Of a stretch of DNA of 64,000 bases, positions 45,095-54,305 are shown piece by piece; the first letter of the stretch is position 1; the number at the start of each line of letters is the position of its first letter. The DNA comes from Pseudomonas sp. St316 (GTDB taxonomy: Bacteria > Pseudomonadota > Gammaproteobacteria > Pseudomonadales > Pseudomonadaceae): positions 3,286,001 through 3,350,000 of the forward strand of contig NZ_AP021901.1 in the NCBI RefSeq assembly GCF_018325905.1. Direction: 5' to 3'. The position numbers and the translations under genes were made by a program. The notes beneath the pieces are model-generated. The model was given only the letters and a program-made list of their open reading frames with translations, did not search any database and was not told the DNA's origin.

Positions 45095-47320
45095 ATGGAG
45101 ATCACGCAAAACAACCGTTTGGTGCAGGTCGACAGTCCTCTCGGCAGCGATGTCCTGTTGTTGCAGAGCATGGAAGGCAGCGAAGAGCTGGGGCGGTTGT
45201 TCCACTACGAATTGGACCTGACCTCCGAAAACCGGGCAATCACGTTCGACCAGTTGCTGGGTAAGCCGATGGGCCTGACCTTGGAACTGTATGAGGGCGG
45301 CAAACGCTACTTCCACGGCATTGTCTGCAGTTGCCGGCAATTGACCGGCCACGGCCAGTTCGCCGGTTACCGCGTCAGCTTGCGGCCCTGGTTCTGGCTG
45401 CTCACGCGCACCTCCGACTGCCGGATTTTCCAGAACAAGACGGTGCCGGACATCATCAAGCAGGTGTTCCGCGACCTCGGTTTCTCCGACTTCGAGGACA
45501 GCCTGAGCGGTAGCTACCGCGAGTGGGAATATTGCGTGCAATACCGCGAAACCAGCTTCGATTTCGTCAGCCGGTTGATGGAGCAGGAAGGCATCTATTA
45601 CTACTTTCGCCATGAAGAGGCGCGTCATGTGTTGGTGTTGGCCGACGCCTATGGCGCCCACACCACGGCGCCCGACTACGCCTCCGTGCCCTTCTATCCG
45701 CCCGATCGGCAAATGCGCGAGCGCGATCATTTCTACGACTGGCAACTGGCACGGGAAGTACAACCCGGTTCGCTGGCGCTGAACGACTATGACTTCCTGC
45801 GCCCGCGCGCCAGTCTTGAGGTGCGCTCCAGCGTGCCGCGCAACCACACCAACGCCGACTACCCGCTCTACGACTACCCGGGTGAGTACGTCCAGAGCAA
45901 CGATGGCGATCACTACGCGCGTACCCGCATCGAAGCCATTCACAGCCAGTTCGAGCGTGTACAGTTGCGAGGTCGCGCTCGCGGGCTGGGCTGCGGCCAC
46001 GTGTTCACGCTGACGGGTTACGACCGTGCGGACCAGAACCGCGAGTACCTGGTGGTGGTCGCCCGTTATCAGATTCGTCAGGAAGCCTACGAAAGCGGCC
46101 AATCGGACATCGCCGAACAGTTCGTCAGCGAGCTGGACTGCATGGATGCCAGCCAAGTCTTCCGCCCTCTCCCCCTCACACCCATGCCCATTGTTCGCGG
46201 GCCGCAGACTGCCGTGGTGGTTGGCCCCAGTGGCGAGGAGATCTGGACCGACCAGTACGGCCGGGTCAAAGTGCATTTCCACTGGGATCGCCATGACCAG
46301 TCCAACGAAAACAGCTCCTGCTGGATTCGTGTGTCCCAGGCCTGGGCCGGCAAGAACTGGGGGTCCGTGCAGCTCCCGCGGATCGGTCAGGAGGTGATTG
46401 TCAGTTTCCTGGAGGGCGATCCGGATCGGCCGATCATCACCGGTCGCGTCTACAACGCTGAACAAACTGTGCCCTACTCGCTGCCAGCCAATGCCACCCA
46501 GAGCGGGGTGAAAAGTCGTTCGAGCAAGGGCGGCTCACCGGCCAACTTCAATGAAATCCGCATGGAGGACAAGAAAGGCGCCGAGCAACTGTTTATCCAC
46601 GCCGAGAAGAACCAGGACATCGAAGTCGAGAACGACGAGACCCACTGGGTCGGTCATGACCGCCGCAAAACCATCGATAACGACGAAACCGTGCACGTCA
46701 AACACGACCGCACCGAAACCGTCGATAACAACGAAACCATCACCATCGGTGTGGATCGCACAGAAAAGGTCGGCAATAACGAAACCATTTCCATTGGCGT
46801 GAACCGTACCGAGAAGGTGGGCAGCGACGAAAAAATCACCATTGGCGCCAATCGCACCGAAAAAGTGGGCAGCAACGAGACCATCACCATCGGCGCGGAC
46901 CGCACGGAAAAAGTCGGTGCCAACGAGAAAATCAGCATCGCCAGCAACCGCACCGAAGACGTGGGCGGCAACGAAACGATCAGCATCAGCGGCAACCGTA
47001 ACGAAACGGTCCAGGGCAACGAAGGCATCGAGATCAACGGCAACCAGAGTACCCAGATCGGCCAGAACGAGTCCCGCGATGTCGCCCAGAACCGCACCAC
47101 TGATATCAAGCAGAACGACAGCCTGGACGTCGGCAAACACTTTGCCCTCACCGCCGGCGACTCCATCAGCCTGACCACGGGCGACGCCAGCATCACCATG
47201 AAGAAGGACGGCACCATCGTGATCAGCGGCAAGAACATCACCATCGACGGCTCCGGCGCCATCAAGATCAAGGCCAACAAAAACGTGGTCGTAAAAGGCC
47301 AGAAAATCCTGCAGAACTAG
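45095..47320 (+). CDS. vgrG: Type VI secretion system tip protein VgrG
   Basis: A 741-residue spike protein. The N-terminal gp27-like part (PLGSDVLLLQSMEGSEELGRLFHYELDL) is followed by a gp5 OB-fold (VVGPSGEEIWTDQYGRVKVHFHWDR, SCWIRVSQAWAGKNWG, RIGQEVIVSFLEGDPDRPIITGRVYN). A beta-helical C-terminal spike from about residue 510 consists of repeats such as DRTEKVGNNETITIG. There is no extra toxin domain; the tail ends GQKILQN. GAGG precedes the ATG. No core T6SS genes are present, so this is an orphan vgrG island whose effector follows downstream. Confidence 0.97.
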   Translation: MEITQNNRLVQVDSPLGSDVLLLQSMEGSEELGRLFHYELDLTSENRAITFDQLLGKPMGLTLELYEGGKRYFHGIVCSCRQLTGHGQFAGYRVSLRPWFWLLTRTSDCRIFQNKTVPDIIKQVFRDLGFSDFEDSLSGSYREWEYCVQYRETSFDFVSRLMEQEGIYYYFRHEEARHVLVLADAYGAHTTAPDYASVPFYPPDRQMRERDHFYDWQLAREVQPGSLALNDYDFLRPRASLEVRSSVPRNHTNADYPLYDYPGEYVQSNDGDHYARTRIEAIHSQFERVQLRGRARGLGCGHVFTLTGYDRADQNREYLVVVARYQIRQEAYESGQSDIAEQFVSELDCMDASQVFRPLPLTPMPIVRGPQTAVVVGPSGEEIWTDQYGRVKVHFHWDRHDQSNENSSCWIRVSQAWAGKNWGSVQLPRIGQEVIVSFLEGDPDRPIITGRVYNAEQTVPYSLPANATQSGVKSRSSKGGSPANFNEIRMEDKKGAEQLFIHAEKNQDIEVENDETHWVGHDRRKTIDNDETVHVKHDRTETVDNNETITIGVDRTEKVGNNETISIGVNRTEKVGSDEKITIGANRTEKVGSNETITIGADRTEKVGANEKISIASNRTEDVGGNETISISGNRNETVQGNEGIEINGNQSTQIGQNESRDVAQNRTTDIKQNDSLDVGKHFALTAGDSISLTTGDASITMKKDGTIVISGKNITIDGSGAIKIKANKNVVVKGQKILQN
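46700..47100 (+). repeat. Tandem ~33-36 bp repeats in the VgrG spike region
   Basis: The coding sequence repeats a unit of 11-12 codons with the core NRTEKVGxNExITIG about ten times, mostly as variants of aacgaaaccatcaccatc. These build the triple-stranded beta-helix of the VgrG needle. Confidence 0.8.
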
Positions 47321-47335
47321 CCACGGAGTGGGCGC

Positions 47336-47794
47336 ATGACCGTTGAATATCATTTCCCCGTTTCCTCCACCGCTACGCCCGCGCGCGTGGATGGCGTCGT
47401 GATTGGGGTGCTGCTGGATGTGCCCGGGGCAGACGCCCCTGTGGTGGCCTTCCCTGGCTGCCCTGGCGAAACGGGCCTCGTCGCACGCACCACCACCCCG
47501 CTCTCCCGTGAAGACATCGGCGCCCAGGTCGCGCTGATGTTCGAGGCAGGCGATTTGAGCCGGCCGCTGGTGATCGGTCGCATCCAGCGCCTACCGCAAA
47601 CCGCAACGCCAGCGGTCGCCCACCTGGACGGCGAGCGCTTGGAGTTCACCGCAGAAAGGGAAATTGTCCTGCGCTGCGGCAAGGCGAGCATTACCCTCAC
47701 GCGCGAAGGCAAGGTGTTGATCCGCGGGACCTACCTCTCGAGCCGATCGTCTGGCGTGAACCGCATCAAGGGCGGCTCGGTGCAGATCAACTAG
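47336..47794 (+). CDS. DUF6484-like VgrG-associated protein
   Basis: A 152-residue protein (MTVEYHFPVSSTATPARVDG) with an OB-fold-like first part (DGVVIGVLLDVPGADAPVVAFPG, MFEAGDLSRPLVIGRIQRLP) and a short beta-helix-like end (CGKASITLTREGKVLIRGTYLSSRSSG). It resembles DUF6484 proteins encoded directly after vgrG genes. It starts 15 nt after vgrG, in the same operon. It may act as a spike adaptor. Confidence 0.75.
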   Translation: MTVEYHFPVSSTATPARVDGVVIGVLLDVPGADAPVVAFPGCPGETGLVARTTTPLSREDIGAQVALMFEAGDLSRPLVIGRIQRLPQTATPAVAHLDGERLEFTAEREIVLRCGKASITLTREGKVLIRGTYLSSRSSGVNRIKGGSVQIN

Positions 47795-47809
47795 ACAGGT
47801 AGTCGGCCT

Positions 47810-48922
47810 ATGGAATTGCTCAACGCCAGCAAACTGCTTGCTGCCTACACCCAGGGCATGGAACCCGACGGCCGCGAATCCCTGGTGATCGTCGCCAAAG
47901 GCACTTTTAATCTGCCGCTGGACGGCCGTGCGGCGACCCTGGTCGACACCCAGCAACCATTGCTGATGGCCGATACTTTCTGCGGCGAGCCTGGCCTCAG
48001 CGCTCCGCTGCAGGAAATGGACTTCGCCCCGGTCAAGCCGTTCTGCGATGTGCTGGTACGCGGCAAGGCTTTCGCCCCGAATGGACGGCCCGTGACGCAA
48101 CTGGCTGCAGGTATTCGTGTCGGTCAGATGAGCAAAGCCTTCTCCGTCCTCGGCCCCCGACAATGGCAACCGGGCCTATTGGGGGTTTCTCCCGGTTTAC
48201 CGCAACCCTTTACCGAGCAGGACATCTCCTATGCCCAGGCCTACGGAGGTTCCCATCCCATGGCCAAGAATCCGGATATGCGTCATTGCTACCCGGACAA
48301 TCCAAGCGGTTGCGGTTGGTTCCCAGGCAGCATCGACAGCGCTGAAGTCGCTTACAAGCCCATGCCGAATACGGAGGAACTGGGCAAGCCGATCGACAGC
48401 CCCTCCGGCGACTTTCGCCCCATGGCGCTCGGTCCTATTGGCCGTAGCTGGCCGCAACGTGTCCGTTTCGCCGGGACTTACGACGAAACCTGGTTGGCCG
48501 ACAGCTTTCCGTTTTTGCCGCAAGATTTCGACCGTCGCTACTTCCAGGCGGCCCCTGACGATCAGCAGATTGCTTACCTGCGTGGCGGCGAGGACGTGCT
48601 GCTGCTCAACCTCACGCCCCAGGAGCGCGCGGGCTTTCGCATTCCCGAAATAGACGTGCCGGTGACTTTTTTCCTGAAAAAAGGCGGTCATGAGACCGTG
48701 CAGGCGGTGATCGACACCCTGCTGATCGACACAGACGCCCGCCAGGTGCAACTGACCTGGCGTGTTTCCCGTCCCCTGCGGCGCAACCTGTTCGAGATCG
48801 CCCAGGTGCTGGTCGGCACCATGTCCACGGGTTGGTGGCGCGCCCGTGAACTGGGCAAGGATTACTACCCTTCGCTCTCCTTCCTGGTAAACGCCAAACA
48901 GGCGCCCGAGGAGGCGGACTGA
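47810..48922 (+). CDS. DUF2169-family T6SS accessory protein
   Basis: A 370-residue protein with DUF2169 hallmarks: GRESLVIVAKGTFNLP near the start, VRGKAFAPNGRPV, SYAQAYGGSHPM, NPSGCGW and FRPMALGPIGRSWPQRV. DUF2169 proteins accompany VgrG/PAAR effectors and are thought to act as loading adaptors or chaperones. It starts 15 nt after the preceding gene and overlaps the next start by 1 nt (TGATG). Confidence 0.85.
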   Translation: MELLNASKLLAAYTQGMEPDGRESLVIVAKGTFNLPLDGRAATLVDTQQPLLMADTFCGEPGLSAPLQEMDFAPVKPFCDVLVRGKAFAPNGRPVTQLAAGIRVGQMSKAFSVLGPRQWQPGLLGVSPGLPQPFTEQDISYAQAYGGSHPMAKNPDMRHCYPDNPSGCGWFPGSIDSAEVAYKPMPNTEELGKPIDSPSGDFRPMALGPIGRSWPQRVRFAGTYDETWLADSFPFLPQDFDRRYFQAAPDDQQIAYLRGGEDVLLLNLTPQERAGFRIPEIDVPVTFFLKKGGHETVQAVIDTLLIDTDARQVQLTWRVSRPLRRNLFEIAQVLVGTMSTGWWRARELGKDYYPSLSFLVNAKQAPEEAD

Positions 48923-49959
48923 TGAGCGCGCTGTGCATCATCGGCTCCGGCATGGTCAGCGCTGTCGGCCTCAGTGCGCCCGCAAGCTGCGCGGCGATCC
49001 GTTGCGCCATTGACAACTTCCAGGAAACCCGTTTCGTCGACCAAGGTGGCGAATGGCTGATCGCGGCCTGTGTACCTTTGGAACAGCCCTGGCGCGGGCG
49101 CACCAAGCTGATCAAGATGGCCGCCCGCGCGATCGCCGAGGCATTACAGAGCACCCCCGGCGTCGACCCGCAGAAGACCCCGCTGCTGCTAGGCGTGGCC
49201 GAAGCCACACGCCCCGGCCGTCTGGATGGCCTCGATAGAAGACTGTTGCAGGACATCGAAGCTGAACTGGGCCTGCGCTTTCATCCTGACTCCGACATCA
49301 TCGCCCGCGGCCGAGTCAGCGCTGGCGTAGCCCTGCTTAACGCGCGCACGCTGATCTACCGGGGCGGCCATCGCCACGTGCTGGTGGCCGGCGTCGATTC
49401 CTTTCTTTGCGGACCGACCCTGGCCGCCTTCGAAGAACGCGAACGCCTGCTGACCAGCGAGAACTCGAACGGTTTTATTCCCGGCGAAGGTGCTGCGGCC
49501 GTGGTACTGGCTGCGCCAGTTGCCAGCGCAACACCGCAACTGGCCTGTATCGGTCTGGGGTTCGGCGTGGAAAAGGCCACGGTGGAGGCCGAAGACATTC
49601 CCCTGCGCGCCGAAGGCCTGACTCAAGCCGTACGCGCGGCCCTGAGCGAAGCCGGCTGTGGCTTGGAGCAAATGGATTATCGGCTCACCGACATCTCCGG
49701 TGAGCAGTACTACTTCAAGGAAGCCTCTCTGACCCTGAGCCGGACCCTGCGCGTGCGCAAGGAATTCTTCCATCTCTGGCACCCGGCCGACTGCATCGGC
49801 GAAGTCGGCGCCGCCATCGGCCCGGCCATGCTCGCCGTGGCGTTGGCCGCCAGTCGCAAGGGCTACGGCGAAGGTCCGAATATCTTCTGCCACATGGGCA
49901 ACGACGCTGGCGAACGCGCCGTTGCACTGCTCAGTTATCAGACCGTGAGGGCTGCGTGA
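48922..49959 (+). CDS. Thiolase-fold (ketoacyl-synthase-like) T6SS-island protein
   Basis: A 345-residue protein with a beta-ketoacyl-synthase-like fold: N-terminal MSALCIIGSGMVSAVGLSAPAS, the middle HVLVAGVDSFLCGPTLAAFEERERLL and FIPGEGAAAVVLAAP, and the C-terminus HLWHPADCIGEVGAAIGPAMLAVAL. Where ketosynthases have a nucleophilic Cys followed by a typical motif, I see Val-Asp-Ser, so catalysis is doubtful. Such genes recur between DUF2169 and DUF4150 genes in VgrG islands, but their role is not established. Stop and next start overlap (GTGATG). Confidence 0.78.
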   Translation: MSALCIIGSGMVSAVGLSAPASCAAIRCAIDNFQETRFVDQGGEWLIAACVPLEQPWRGRTKLIKMAARAIAEALQSTPGVDPQKTPLLLGVAEATRPGRLDGLDRRLLQDIEAELGLRFHPDSDIIARGRVSAGVALLNARTLIYRGGHRHVLVAGVDSFLCGPTLAAFEERERLLTSENSNGFIPGEGAAAVVLAAPVASATPQLACIGLGFGVEKATVEAEDIPLRAEGLTQAVRAALSEAGCGLEQMDYRLTDISGEQYYFKEASLTLSRTLRVRKEFFHLWHPADCIGEVGAAIGPAMLAVALAASRKGYGEGPNIFCHMGNDAGERAVALLSYQTVRAA

Positions 49960-51044
49960 TGGCGAATGAGGTTTACGCCAACAATATGGAAATTTCCTGC
50001 AAGTCGGCGGCGGGCAAGTCGATTGCCTGCTTTCCAGATGTCTGCTTCACCCCGCCCCAGGCACCGCCCACCCCGCTGGGGGTGCCGATCCCCTACCCCA
50101 ACACTGGCATGGCCAAGGACACGACCCAGGGGACACGAACGGTCAAAATCACCGGCAAGGAGGTGATGCTCAAGGACAAGAGTTGTTTCAAGACCAGTAC
50201 GGGAGATGAAGCCGGAAACGCGCCGAAGAAAGGCGTGGTGACCAGCAAGATCAAGGGGAAGGTGTACTTCATCGCTTGGTCGATGGACGTGAAGTTCGAA
50301 GGGGAAAATGTAGTCAGACATTTAGACCTGATGACTCATAACCACGCGTCCAAGCCCGGAAATACGCCTCCTTGGGCTTATGCCGACGCAGCAGCGACGA
50401 CGCCCATCGAGCGTTGCAAGAAAGAAGTGGCCAGGAAAAACAAAGCGTGCGGGGGATTGCCGACCAAAGCGCAACGGTGTGGCGACAAAGCCTGTACCGC
50501 CGCAAAAAAGTGTTTGCTGGTGTCCAAGAAGCAGGCGGATTCCAAGGCGCAGAACAGTGAGGTGGCCTGTTGTCCTGGCGAAACCGGCCACCACCTCGTT
50601 GAGGCCCATAGTTTTACAGCGACAGGTTCAGGTCGCCAAACGCCTCTTCCCCAATTCCCCAATTACGATGAAAAAGATGCACCGTGCATTTGCGTGCAAT
50701 GCCCTCAAGACGGAAGCGGACGCTATGAAGGGGACCATGGCTTCATGCATGCAGCCCAAGGCAAGCTGGAACAGGCAGCCATCGAGGGCGCACCGCCCGG
50801 TCAAAAGGATTACGCCTGGAATTACGGCCAATCCCGTTCAGCGGGCGTACGAGCACTTCAGCAAACCTTTCCGAAATCGAAATGCTCAAAGAAATGCCTG
50901 GAAGCGCAATTAGACGGTTACCACAAGAATACGGTAGGTGTCAGGGACAAAACCCCGGTGAGGACCCACACACCCAACCTTCAAGACAATCAGAAAGCGC
51001 TGGCCCACGACATGATCCCAGAGGTCACTATCAGTGCTTGGTAG
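49959..51044 (+). CDS. PAAR-like (DUF4150) T6SS effector with GHH nuclease-like domain
   Basis: A 361-residue protein. Residues 1-130 form the DUF4150/PAAR-like spike cap (MANEVYANNMEISCKSAAGK, FTPPQAPPTPLGVPIPYPNTGMAKDTTQGTRTVKI). A cysteine-rich linker follows (Cys near 153, 164, 174, 179, 185, 204, 205). The C-terminal part has GETGHHLVEAHSF and CICVQCPQDGSGRYEGDHGFMHAAQG, matching the GHH signature of HNH/Endo VII-type toxins (Tox-GHH2). The likely role is a DNA-cleaving antibacterial effector delivered on the adjacent VgrG. ATG 49959 overlaps the upstream stop. Confidence 0.85.
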   Translation: MANEVYANNMEISCKSAAGKSIACFPDVCFTPPQAPPTPLGVPIPYPNTGMAKDTTQGTRTVKITGKEVMLKDKSCFKTSTGDEAGNAPKKGVVTSKIKGKVYFIAWSMDVKFEGENVVRHLDLMTHNHASKPGNTPPWAYADAAATTPIERCKKEVARKNKACGGLPTKAQRCGDKACTAAKKCLLVSKKQADSKAQNSEVACCPGETGHHLVEAHSFTATGSGRQTPLPQFPNYDEKDAPCICVQCPQDGSGRYEGDHGFMHAAQGKLEQAAIEGAPPGQKDYAWNYGQSRSAGVRALQQTFPKSKCSKKCLEAQLDGYHKNTVGVRDKTPVRTHTPNLQDNQKALAHDMIPEVTISAW

Positions 51045-51065
51045 CTCAATTGGAGCAAGGACGAC

Positions 51066-51944
51066 ATGACTCAAACATTGGATTGGACACTGAGCCGAGT
51101 AGCAGTCTTCGATAAAAACCGCGTTTATGTACTCGCCTACTCCAAACGCGAGCCCGGTACTCGAGTCTTTCGATGGACCGGAACATGGGACAACTATTAT
51201 GTTCAGGCTATCTGCGCCGGCATCTGCGCAGTTCGCGGCGCGCCTCCCGAAATTCTGACGCTATGCGCCGATGGTAGCGTTCATCGCGCAGCGCCGGACG
51301 GCCAAGCCTACGAGGCTATCGTCGAGCAGAGACCCAGCAAGCACGGCCTGCTGCGCGACATCCGTCCTATCGGGGCAAATGTCTATGCCACGGGCTTCGG
51401 CCGCCAGGTCTATGTTCGAAAGGACAGAATCTGGCAGCGCTGCGACCAAGGGGTGGTCGAAGATCCGACCGCCGACAGCCTCAGCGGCTTCGAATCCATC
51501 GATGGCTTTGGTGAAGACGAGATCTATGCCACCGGCAACCAGGGCGAGATCTGGTACCGTCAGCAGGGTGCCTGGCAGCGAAGCGAAAGTCCGACCAACA
51601 TCATTCTGGAAAACGTTCTCTGCGCACCCGATGGCGTGGTTTACATCTCAGGCCAATTGGGCATCGTCATGCGAGGTCGTCTCGACCGCTGGGAGCTCAT
51701 TGAGCATGAGCTCACCGAAGATACATTCTGGGACATGACCTGGTTCCATGATCAACTCTGGCTTTCAACCACCAAAGCACTCTACACGCTACAAGGCGAC
51801 AAGCTGGTGAAGGTCGAGACAGGACTTCCCGGCGATCAGACCTTCAGGTACCTGGACGCGAATGAGCAATGTCTATGGTCATCCGGTGAACGACACCTGG
51901 CCGCTTTTGACGGAGCGAATTGGACACGCATACCCAGTCCTTAA
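51066..51944 (+). CDS. Propeller-like protein of the effector module, possible immunity protein
   Basis: A 292-residue protein with repeated blade-like segments (EILTLCADGSVHRAAPDGQ, VYATGFGRQVYVRKDRIWQR, EIYATGNQGEIWYRQQGAW, VYISGQLGIVMRGRLDRW, LWLSTTKALYTLQGDK), suggesting a beta-propeller. There is no signal peptide, so it is cytoplasmic. It starts 21 nt after the GHH effector gene with GGAGCAAGG upstream. Position suggests immunity or accessory function; sequence alone does not prove it. Confidence 0.75.
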   Translation: MTQTLDWTLSRVAVFDKNRVYVLAYSKREPGTRVFRWTGTWDNYYVQAICAGICAVRGAPPEILTLCADGSVHRAAPDGQAYEAIVEQRPSKHGLLRDIRPIGANVYATGFGRQVYVRKDRIWQRCDQGVVEDPTADSLSGFESIDGFGEDEIYATGNQGEIWYRQQGAWQRSESPTNIILENVLCAPDGVVYISGQLGIVMRGRLDRWELIEHELTEDTFWDMTWFHDQLWLSTTKALYTLQGDKLVKVETGLPGDQTFRYLDANEQCLWSSGERHLAAFDGANWTRIPSP

Positions 51945-51963
51945 GACGAACGTAGAGAAGGCC

Positions 51964-53208
51964 ATGGACAGTCTGTCAGCGATTCTCGACCAACACACCG
52001 AAGAGGCGAGTTTCCTTGCGGTCCTGCGGGACTATGCCGTGCGCGCCCCCCATTACGACCTGGACCAGATAGGCACGCTCGACAACCGCATCGACGCCCA
52101 GCTCGACGGCCTTCGAATTGCCGGCACCAGCGGCTTGGCGACCCTGCTGGCCCAGCTCGGCCCGCATGCTGTCGGGGAGATGTTCGCCAGCGTGGTGCTG
52201 GCCTTCGAGACGGCCGATGCAAACGCGCTGTCGCGGCTCAGCAGTCATTTACGCAATGCCGTGGAAACGGAACGTGGATATTTGATGGCCCTCGGGTGGC
52301 TCGACTGGGAGCGGATATCGCCCTGGATCGACCGCATGTTCGCTGCCCCTGAGCCTATGTTTCGCCGCCTGGGCCTGGCGGCCTGCGGCATGCATCGTCA
52401 CGACCCGGGCGCCGCATTGCTTGCCGGCTTTTCCGATGCCGATCCGAGCGTGTTGGCACGTGCTGCTCGTACTGCCGGCGAGTTGCGTCGTCGTGACCTG
52501 ATGCCGGCCATTCGCGCCCACCGCCAACACACGGACACCGCCACACGCTTCTGGGCAAATTGGGCCATCGCCCAGATGGGCGATGAGCAAGCCCTGGAGC
52601 CACTGCGTCAGTTTGCCGAGCAACCGGGCGAGTTCCAGTACCGCGCGCTCTGTGTATTGCTGGCCTGGCAAAAGCGTGAGAACAGCATCGCCTGGATACG
52701 CCAGTTGATACAGAACCCCGTGCAGCATCGCGTCGGCATCCAGGCCATCGGGCTGTTGGGCGATCCAGTCTGCGTACCGTGGTTGATCCAGCAGATGAGT
52801 GACCTGCCCTATGCCCGGGTCGCCGGCGAAGCCTTCAGCCTGATCACAGGTGCTGACCTGGCGCTACTCGACCTGGAACTGCAGGACCTGCCGGATTTCG
52901 ATGCAGGCCCGAACGATGACCCGCAAGACCCCAACGTGGCGATGGACCCCGACGAAAACCTACCCTGGCCCGACCCGCAGTTAATCACCGCTTGGTGGCA
53001 GGCCCATGGCGGCGATTTCCAGGCGGGCGTCGGTTATGTACTGGGACAGCCCCAGAGTGAAAGCAGTTTTCAGCAAGTACTTGCCCAGGGCCAGCAACGC
53101 CAGCGCATCGCTGCCGTCTGCGGCATCGCCCGCTATCGACCAACCGAAGTGCTTTTCCCCACGAGCGCACCGGCCTGGCGGCAAAAGCGCTTGTTGTCCG
53201 TGCGATAA
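51964..53208 (+). CDS. TIGR02270-family HEAT-repeat-like protein
   Basis: A 414-residue protein from ATG 51964 (MDSLSAILDQHTEEASFLAVLRDYAV). It has helical repeat units (FRRLGLAACGMHRHDPGAALLAGFSDADPSVLARAARTAGEL, TRFWANWAIAQMGDEQALEPL) and an acidic segment DAGPNDDPQDPNVAMDPDENLPWPD. TIGR02270 proteins occur at the ends of VgrG/DUF4150 effector loci. A start 102 nt earlier overlaps the previous gene and lacks a good ribosome site; 51964 follows GAGAAGG. It may be an immunity or adaptor protein. Confidence 0.8.
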   Translation: MDSLSAILDQHTEEASFLAVLRDYAVRAPHYDLDQIGTLDNRIDAQLDGLRIAGTSGLATLLAQLGPHAVGEMFASVVLAFETADANALSRLSSHLRNAVETERGYLMALGWLDWERISPWIDRMFAAPEPMFRRLGLAACGMHRHDPGAALLAGFSDADPSVLARAARTAGELRRRDLMPAIRAHRQHTDTATRFWANWAIAQMGDEQALEPLRQFAEQPGEFQYRALCVLLAWQKRENSIAWIRQLIQNPVQHRVGIQAIGLLGDPVCVPWLIQQMSDLPYARVAGEAFSLITGADLALLDLELQDLPDFDAGPNDDPQDPNVAMDPDENLPWPDPQLITAWWQAHGGDFQAGVGYVLGQPQSESSFQQVLAQGQQRQRIAAVCGIARYRPTEVLFPTSAPAWRQKRLLSVR

Positions 53209-53250
53209 ACAGGCGCTACATCGGACAGTCGGCGGCCCTCAGAAAACAAA

Positions 53251-53283
53251 ACACCCTGCGAGAGCTTTGCTCTTGCAGGGTGT
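53251..53283 (+). terminator. Terminator hairpin closing the VgrG island
   Basis: ACACCCTGCGAGAGC-TTT-GCTCTTGCAGGGTGT: 15-nt arms with one mismatch, 43 nt past the last stop. It is flanked by an A-rich run on the left, so it may also terminate transcription from kdgD on the minus strand. Confidence 0.8.
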
Positions 53284-53336
53284 CGCGTCAGTGTCTCACC
53301 GAGCACTGTGTCTTTAGTGGTGTGGAATCATCCGGG

Positions 53337-54248
53337 TCATTGCGCGCCCTGTTTTTCGATCAGAGCAGCGAGCAGCCTGTACTCTTCCGAAGACAGGTCG
53401 GTAAGCGGTGTACGTACCGGGCCTGCGTCATGGCCGACAATTCTTGCCCCGGCCTTGACGATACTCACCGCGTAACCCGCGTTACGGTTACGGATGTCGA
53501 GATAGGGCAGGAAAAAGTCGTCGATCATTTTGCCAACGGCCACGTGATCCTCCCTGGCAATCGCGTGATAGAAATCCATCGCCAGCCTGGGAACGAAGTT
53601 GAACACCGCCGACGAATATACCGGAACCCCCAGCGCCTTATAGGCCGCGGCGTAGACCTCAGCCGTTGGCAAACCGCCCAGGTACGAGAGTCGATCACCC
53701 AGGCGACGACGGATCGACACCATCAATTCAACATCGCCCAGGCCATCCTTGTAGCCAATCAGATTCGGGCAGCGCTCGGCCAGCCGTTCCAGAAGCGCGG
53801 CGGTCAGGCGGCACACGTTGCGGTTGTAGACCACGACGCCGATCTTGACCGATTTGCACACGGCCTCGACATGCGCGGCCACACCCTCCTGGCTCGCCTC
53901 GGTCAGATAATGAGGGAGCAACAGCAACCCTTTGGCTCCCAACCGCTCAGCCTCTTGCGCATATTGAATCGCCTGGCGGGTGGATCCGCCCACCCCCGCC
54001 AGGATCGGCACACTGCTGGCGCAGGTATCGACTGCGGTCCTGATGACTGCGCTGTATTCATCGGCCGCCAGGGAAAAGAACTCCCCGGTTCCCCCTGCTG
54101 CAAACAGTGCGCTCGTGCCATACGGTGCCAACCATTCCAAGCGTCGCGCATACCCGGCGGCATTGAATTCACCGTGGCCGTCGAAATCAGTCAGCGGGAA
54201 CGAGAGCAACCCCGAGGAAAGGACGGATTTAAGCTCAGATGGAGTCAT
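53337..54248 (-). CDS. kdgD: 5-dehydro-4-deoxyglucarate dehydratase
   Basis: A 303-residue DHDPS/NAL-family enzyme. Motifs are [17 protein letters not shown], the catalytic Tyr in [11 protein letters not shown], the Schiff-base Lys in [14 protein letters not shown], and [24 protein letters not shown], typical of KdgD. It converts 5-dehydro-4-deoxy-D-glucarate to 2-oxoglutarate semialdehyde with loss of CO2 and water. Start 54248 ([10 protein letters not shown]) is used; an upstream ATG adds 16 poorly conserved residues and overlaps operator-like repeats. It is divergent from the TRAP transporter genes. No glucarate dehydratase gene is in the window. Confidence 0.93.
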   Translation of the reverse strand: MTPSELKSVLSSGLLSFPLTDFDGHGEFNAAGYARRLEWLAPYGTSALFAAGGTGEFFSLAADEYSAVIRTAVDTCASSVPILAGVGGSTRQAIQYAQEAERLGAKGLLLLPHYLTEASQEGVAAHVEAVCKSVKIGVVVYNRNVCRLTAALLERLAERCPNLIGYKDGLGDVELMVSIRRRLGDRLSYLGGLPTAEVYAAAYKALGVPVYSSAVFNFVPRLAMDFYHAIAREDHVAVGKMIDDFFLPYLDIRNRNAGYAVSIVKAGARIVGHDAGPVRTPLTDLSSEEYRLLAALIEKQGAQ

Positions 54249-54273
54249 TGTTTTATCACCTGTTTTAATTGTC

Positions 54274-54287
54274 ATTGGAAAACCAAT
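54274..54287. promoter_or_regulatory. Operator-like inverted repeat ATTGG-N4-CCAAT
   Basis: ATTGGAAAACCAAT, perfect 5-bp arms, 26 bp upstream of the kdgD ATG. It resembles sites of the GntR-family UxuR/ExuR sugar-acid regulators. Confidence 0.45.
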
Positions 54288-54305
54288 TGATGTCATACGT
54301 CATCA
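54288..54305. promoter_or_regulatory. Operator-like inverted repeat TGATG-N8-CATCA
   Basis: TGATGTCATACGTCATCA lies directly next to the ATTGG repeat. Together they could control both kdgD and the divergent TRAP operon. Confidence 0.4.

Noticed and set aside
45050..46465. A 471-codon open frame on the minus strand opposite vgrG
   Set aside because: It has no family pattern and is the shadow of a G+C-rich, repeat-bearing gene; the plus-strand VgrG motifs are unmistakable.
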